Assembly: GCA_008932955.1 (NCBI GenBank)
Contig: WBXE01000114.1
Coordinates: forward strand, 1-7,525
Source: Verrucomicrobiota bacterium
Lineage (GTDB): Bacteria > Verrucomicrobiota > Verrucomicrobiia > Verrucomicrobiales > Akkermansiaceae
DNA length: 7,525 nucleotides
Reading direction: 5' to 3'
Shown: positions 5,679 through 7,525 of the stretch, in pieces
How positions within the stretch are numbered: the stretch's first letter is position 1
How the letters are laid out: the number at the start of each line of letters is the position of its first letter
The notes under the pieces: model-generated
Told to the model about the DNA's origin: nothing
Database searches by the model: none
What the model saw: only the letters and a program-made list of their open reading frames with translations
Made by a program: the position numbers and the translations under genes

Positions 5679-7100
5679 ATGAAAACCTTCCCTGCCATCA
5701 TCCTAACGGCTATTATCACCGCGTCCGCCGCGTGGTTCGCCTCGCGCCACGCCCCGGCAATTGCCACCACCACCACCACCGCGCACAAACTGCTGCGCTA
5801 TCAATGCGCCATGCATCCGCAGGTTACCAGCGACAAGCCCGGCCGCTGCACCATCTGCGGCATGGAACTCACCGCGATTTATGAGGACGACCAGAGCACC
5901 GGAACCACCACCGCCGATAACCTGGTGGTGCTCACCCAAAACCAAATCCAGGTGCTGCATGTGCAATCCTCCGCGGCCGCCATCCGACCACTGCAACGCA
6001 CGTTGCGGGTGGCCGGCGTGATCACCGAAGACACCACCCGCCACCGCGTGCTCGCCGCTTATGTGGACGGGCGCATCGACAAGTTATCTATCAACCACGT
6101 CGGTGCCGAGGTCGCCGCCGGCCAGCCGCTGGCGGATTTCTATAGCCCCGGCCTGCTGCAGGCGGAACGCGAATACCGCCAACTTAGTGGCAACTTGCGC
6201 GCCAATACCGCGTTGCGCCTGCGCCAGATGGGGCTCGCTCCCGCGCAAATCGACGCCCTCGACCACAAGCCCGCCGATGACCTCACCTCGCAGATTCTCT
6301 CCCCCATCAGCGGCACCGTCGTCGCGCAGGCGGTGGCCGCCGGCCAATACGTGACAACCGGCGAGCGAATGTTTGAAATCGCCGATTTTTCCACCATGTG
6401 GTTCGTGTTCCGCGCCTACGAGCAGGGCCTGCCATGGCTCGGCACCGGCCAGAATGTTAGAATCACCACCCAGGCCCTTCCTAACAAAACATTCACCGCC
6501 AAAATCTCCTTCATCGATCCCAATCTCGACGAGGCCACCCGCTCCGCCAACATCCGCGTCGAACTGCCCAATCCGCCCGTCAACGGCAAGCGCGAACTCC
6601 TCAACCGTCTCTTCGCCGATGGCCAGGTGGAACTCGTTGCACCCTCCGTCCTAACCGTGCCGCGCTCCGCAGTACTCCAAACCGGCCCGGAGGCGCTTGT
6701 TTACATCGACCATGGCAGCGGCGGCTACGAGCGCCGGGTGGTGCAGACCGGCCGCCGCGGCGATACCTATCAAGAGATTCTAACCGGCATAAAGCCTGCC
6801 GAGCGGGTGGTCACCAACGGCAACCTGCTCATCGATGGCCAAGCCGAAATGAACCGCGCGTTCATGCCACCGGCCGCTGCGGAACCTGCCGCCAAGGCCA
6901 AACCATTTCCAGAGTCGATCAAAACCTGCCTGGTTTCCGGCGAAAAACTCGGTGAGATGGGCGAGCCCTATGTCTTCGTTTATGAGGGCCAGGAGGTGAA
7001 ACTCTGCTGCAAGGATTGCCTCAAAAAATTCGACAAGGAACCCGCCAAGTACCTCGCCAAAATCAACGCCGCAGCAACCGCAGCTCCGCCACCCAAATAG
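5679..7100 (+). CDS. cusB: CusB/CzcB-like RND periplasmic adaptor with N-terminal HMBD and C-terminal YHS/TRASH-like module
   Basis: This 473-aa membrane-fusion protein links the RND pump to the TolC channel and takes part in metal delivery. The N-terminal anchor or signal lies at about residues 4-20. A His/Cys/Met heavy-metal-binding domain covers 41-64 ('YQCAMHPQVTSDKPGRC', then CGMEL). The adaptor core follows: first half-lipoyl region 'GRIDKLSINHVGAEVAAGQP' (131-150), a short helical hairpin (about 157-205), second half-lipoyl 'SPISGTVVAQAVAAGQYV' (208-225), a beta-barrel (about 240-320), and a membrane-proximal domain ending in 'NLLIDGQAEMNRAF' (382-395). After an Ala/Pro linker there is a second metal-binding module at about 417-464, with Cys417, Cys443, Cys444 and Cys447, resembling YHS/TRASH-type domains. 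The frame extends back into the upstream gene to 5478, but the ATG at 5679 gives a proper signal/anchor and normal intergenic spacing. Cu/Ag is the most likely substrate; Zn/Co/Cd is not excluded. Confidence 0.92.
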   Translation: MKTFPAIILTAIITASAAWFASRHAPAIATTTTTAHKLLRYQCAMHPQVTSDKPGRCTICGMELTAIYEDDQSTGTTTADNLVVLTQNQIQVLHVQSSAAAIRPLQRTLRVAGVITEDTTRHRVLAAYVDGRIDKLSINHVGAEVAAGQPLADFYSPGLLQAEREYRQLSGNLRANTALRLRQMGLAPAQIDALDHKPADDLTSQILSPISGTVVAQAVAAGQYVTTGERMFEIADFSTMWFVFRAYEQGLPWLGTGQNVRITTQALPNKTFTAKISFIDPNLDEATRSANIRVELPNPPVNGKRELLNRLFADGQVELVAPSVLTVPRSAVLQTGPEALVYIDHGSGGYERRVVQTGRRGDTYQEILTGIKPAERVVTNGNLLIDGQAEMNRAFMPPAAAEPAAKAKPFPESIKTCLVSGEKLGEMGEPYVFVYEGQEVKLCCKDCLKKFDKEPAKYLAKINAAATAAPPPK

Positions 7101-7151
7101 CTATAACGCTATGAGCCTGCCGACCCCCTTAACTCCGATGCGGCCTGTTAT

Positions 7152-7260
7152 GGAGCGACGACGTTACTGTCGTCGTGTGGAAGTACCGGCCATGAGCCGA
7201 GCCTTCGGCACTCATGCATGGGCCGTCCCTCCGCTACCACCACAAGAATGTGGTGGCTCC
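7152..7260. repeat. REP/BIME-like element: two GGAG-headed palindromes in inverted orientation
   Basis: Palindrome A (7152-7176) is GGAG followed by a 7-bp stem, CGACGAC/GTCGTCG, with a 6-nt loop. Palindrome B (7236-7260), read on the minus strand, is GGAG followed by CCACCAC/GTGGTGG, again with a 7-bp stem and 6-nt loop. The two stems differ at two base pairs, and both differences are compensated on the opposite arm. Between them a branched hairpin can form: CGGCC/GGCCG (7187-7191 with 7221-7225), ATGA/TCAT and GCCGA/TCGGC (7196-7200 with 7205-7209) around a GCCT loop. A short tetranucleotide beside a palindrome, in head-to-head pairs, is the known layout of REP sequences and BIMEs moved by RAYT (Y1-type) transposases. 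No such transposase lies in this window. The element fills most of the cusB-cusA gap. Confidence 0.75.
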
Positions 7261-7301
7261 TTAGCGCCACCGTTACTCGTTAATCCCCTCATCCCCCTCC
7301 C

Positions 7302-7525
7302 ATGATCGAATCCATCATCCACTGGAGCCTCAAGAACCGCTTCCTCGTCATTTGCGGCGTGCTCATGCTCATCGCGCTGGGTATCCGCGCCCTGCGCCTC
7401 ACCCCGGTGGACGCCATCCCCGACCTAACTGAAAACCAAGTCCTCGTCTATGCCGAGTGGATGGGCCGCAGCCCGCAGGAGGTGGAGGACCAGGTGACCT
7501 TTCCGCTGTCCACCGGCCTGCAGGG
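7302..7525 (+). CDS. cusA: CusA/CzcA-type heavy-metal RND efflux permease, N-terminus (3' truncated)
   Basis: Only the first 74 codons are in the window; the full family is about 1,020-1,080 aa. The protein starts MIESIIHWSLKNRF, followed by the first transmembrane helix (about residues 14-31, LVICGVLMLIALGIRAL). The HME-RND signature 'TPVDAIPDLTENQVLVYAEW' leads into 'MGRSPQEVEDQVTFPLSTGL', which matches the porter-domain start of CusA/CzcA pumps (P-x-D-A-x-P-D and VEDQVT-PL). These proton-driven inner-membrane pumps take metal from the periplasm or cytoplasm and pass it to the CusB-TolC channel. The substrate-deciding Met or Asp/Glu residues lie beyond the window. The ATG at 7302 follows a pyrimidine-rich leader with no Shine-Dalgarno motif. 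A 201-nt gap containing a repeat element separates it from cusB, so the pump may be expressed differently from the adaptor. Confidence 0.93.
   Translation, partial: MIESIIHWSLKNRFLVICGVLMLIALGIRALRLTPVDAIPDLTENQVLVYAEWMGRSPQEVEDQVTFPLSTGLQ

Noticed and set aside
5764..5780. ACC microsatellite near the adaptor's N-terminus
   Set aside because: A short Thr-encoding run in a linker between anchor and metal-binding domain; ordinary low complexity.
7111..7305. 64-aa frame between cusB and cusA
   Set aside because: It consists almost entirely of the paired palindromes and their spacer; the peptide is Arg/Pro-rich without domain features and runs into the cusA start.
1..7525. CRISPR array, tRNA or rRNA
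   Set aside because: No regularly spaced direct repeats of suitable length and no tRNA- or rRNA-like conserved segments were seen.

Overview
The window reads as a gene-dense, GC-rich bacterial chromosome, with every convincing gene on the + strand. The nearest match I recognise by eye is Verrucomicrobiota (Luteolibacter/Akkermansia-type relatives). Three things point there: a prepilin leader ending in Ala rather than Gly before FTLLE, few clear Shine-Dalgarno sites, and a small Cys-rich exported protein of a type I recall from that phylum next to metal-efflux genes. This is a sequence impression, not a phylogenetic result.

Region 1 (1-3785) is the tail of a type II secretion / type IV pilus-like operon. 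It begins with the C-terminal end of a GspF/PilC inner-membrane platform protein. A 137-aa single-pass membrane protein follows, then one pseudopilin (FTLLEM, Glu5 present), then four proteins I cannot assign to families. Two of those four carry signal peptides and two carry an N-terminal membrane anchor; three have Pro/Ala-rich linkers and helical or coiled-coil C-terminal parts. Most junctions are ATGA overlaps, so the set is probably translationally coupled and works with the pseudopilus. The one break is a roughly 110-bp inverted-repeat element at 2486-2596. It sits exactly where an ATGA junction would be expected and leaves an open frame through itself.

Region 2 (3786-7525) is a heavy-metal (Cu/Ag-type) RND efflux operon. 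It encodes a secreted Cys-rich small protein, a TolC-family outer membrane factor, a CusB-like periplasmic adaptor with metal-binding modules at both ends, and the start of a CusA/CzcA-type RND pump, which runs off the window. The expected flow is metal capture in the periplasm by the Cys-rich protein and adaptor, then export through the CusA-CusB-TolC tripartite channel.

The cusB-cusA gap (7101-7301) carries a REP/BIME-like element. Two GGAG-headed hairpins face each other, their stems differ by two paired compensatory changes, and a further hairpin lies between them. I found no tRNA, rRNA, CRISPR array, transposase gene or convincing rho-independent terminator. The two most distinctive points are the uncharacterised anchored/exported protein set coupled to the pseudopilin and the two structured repeat elements placed inside operons.
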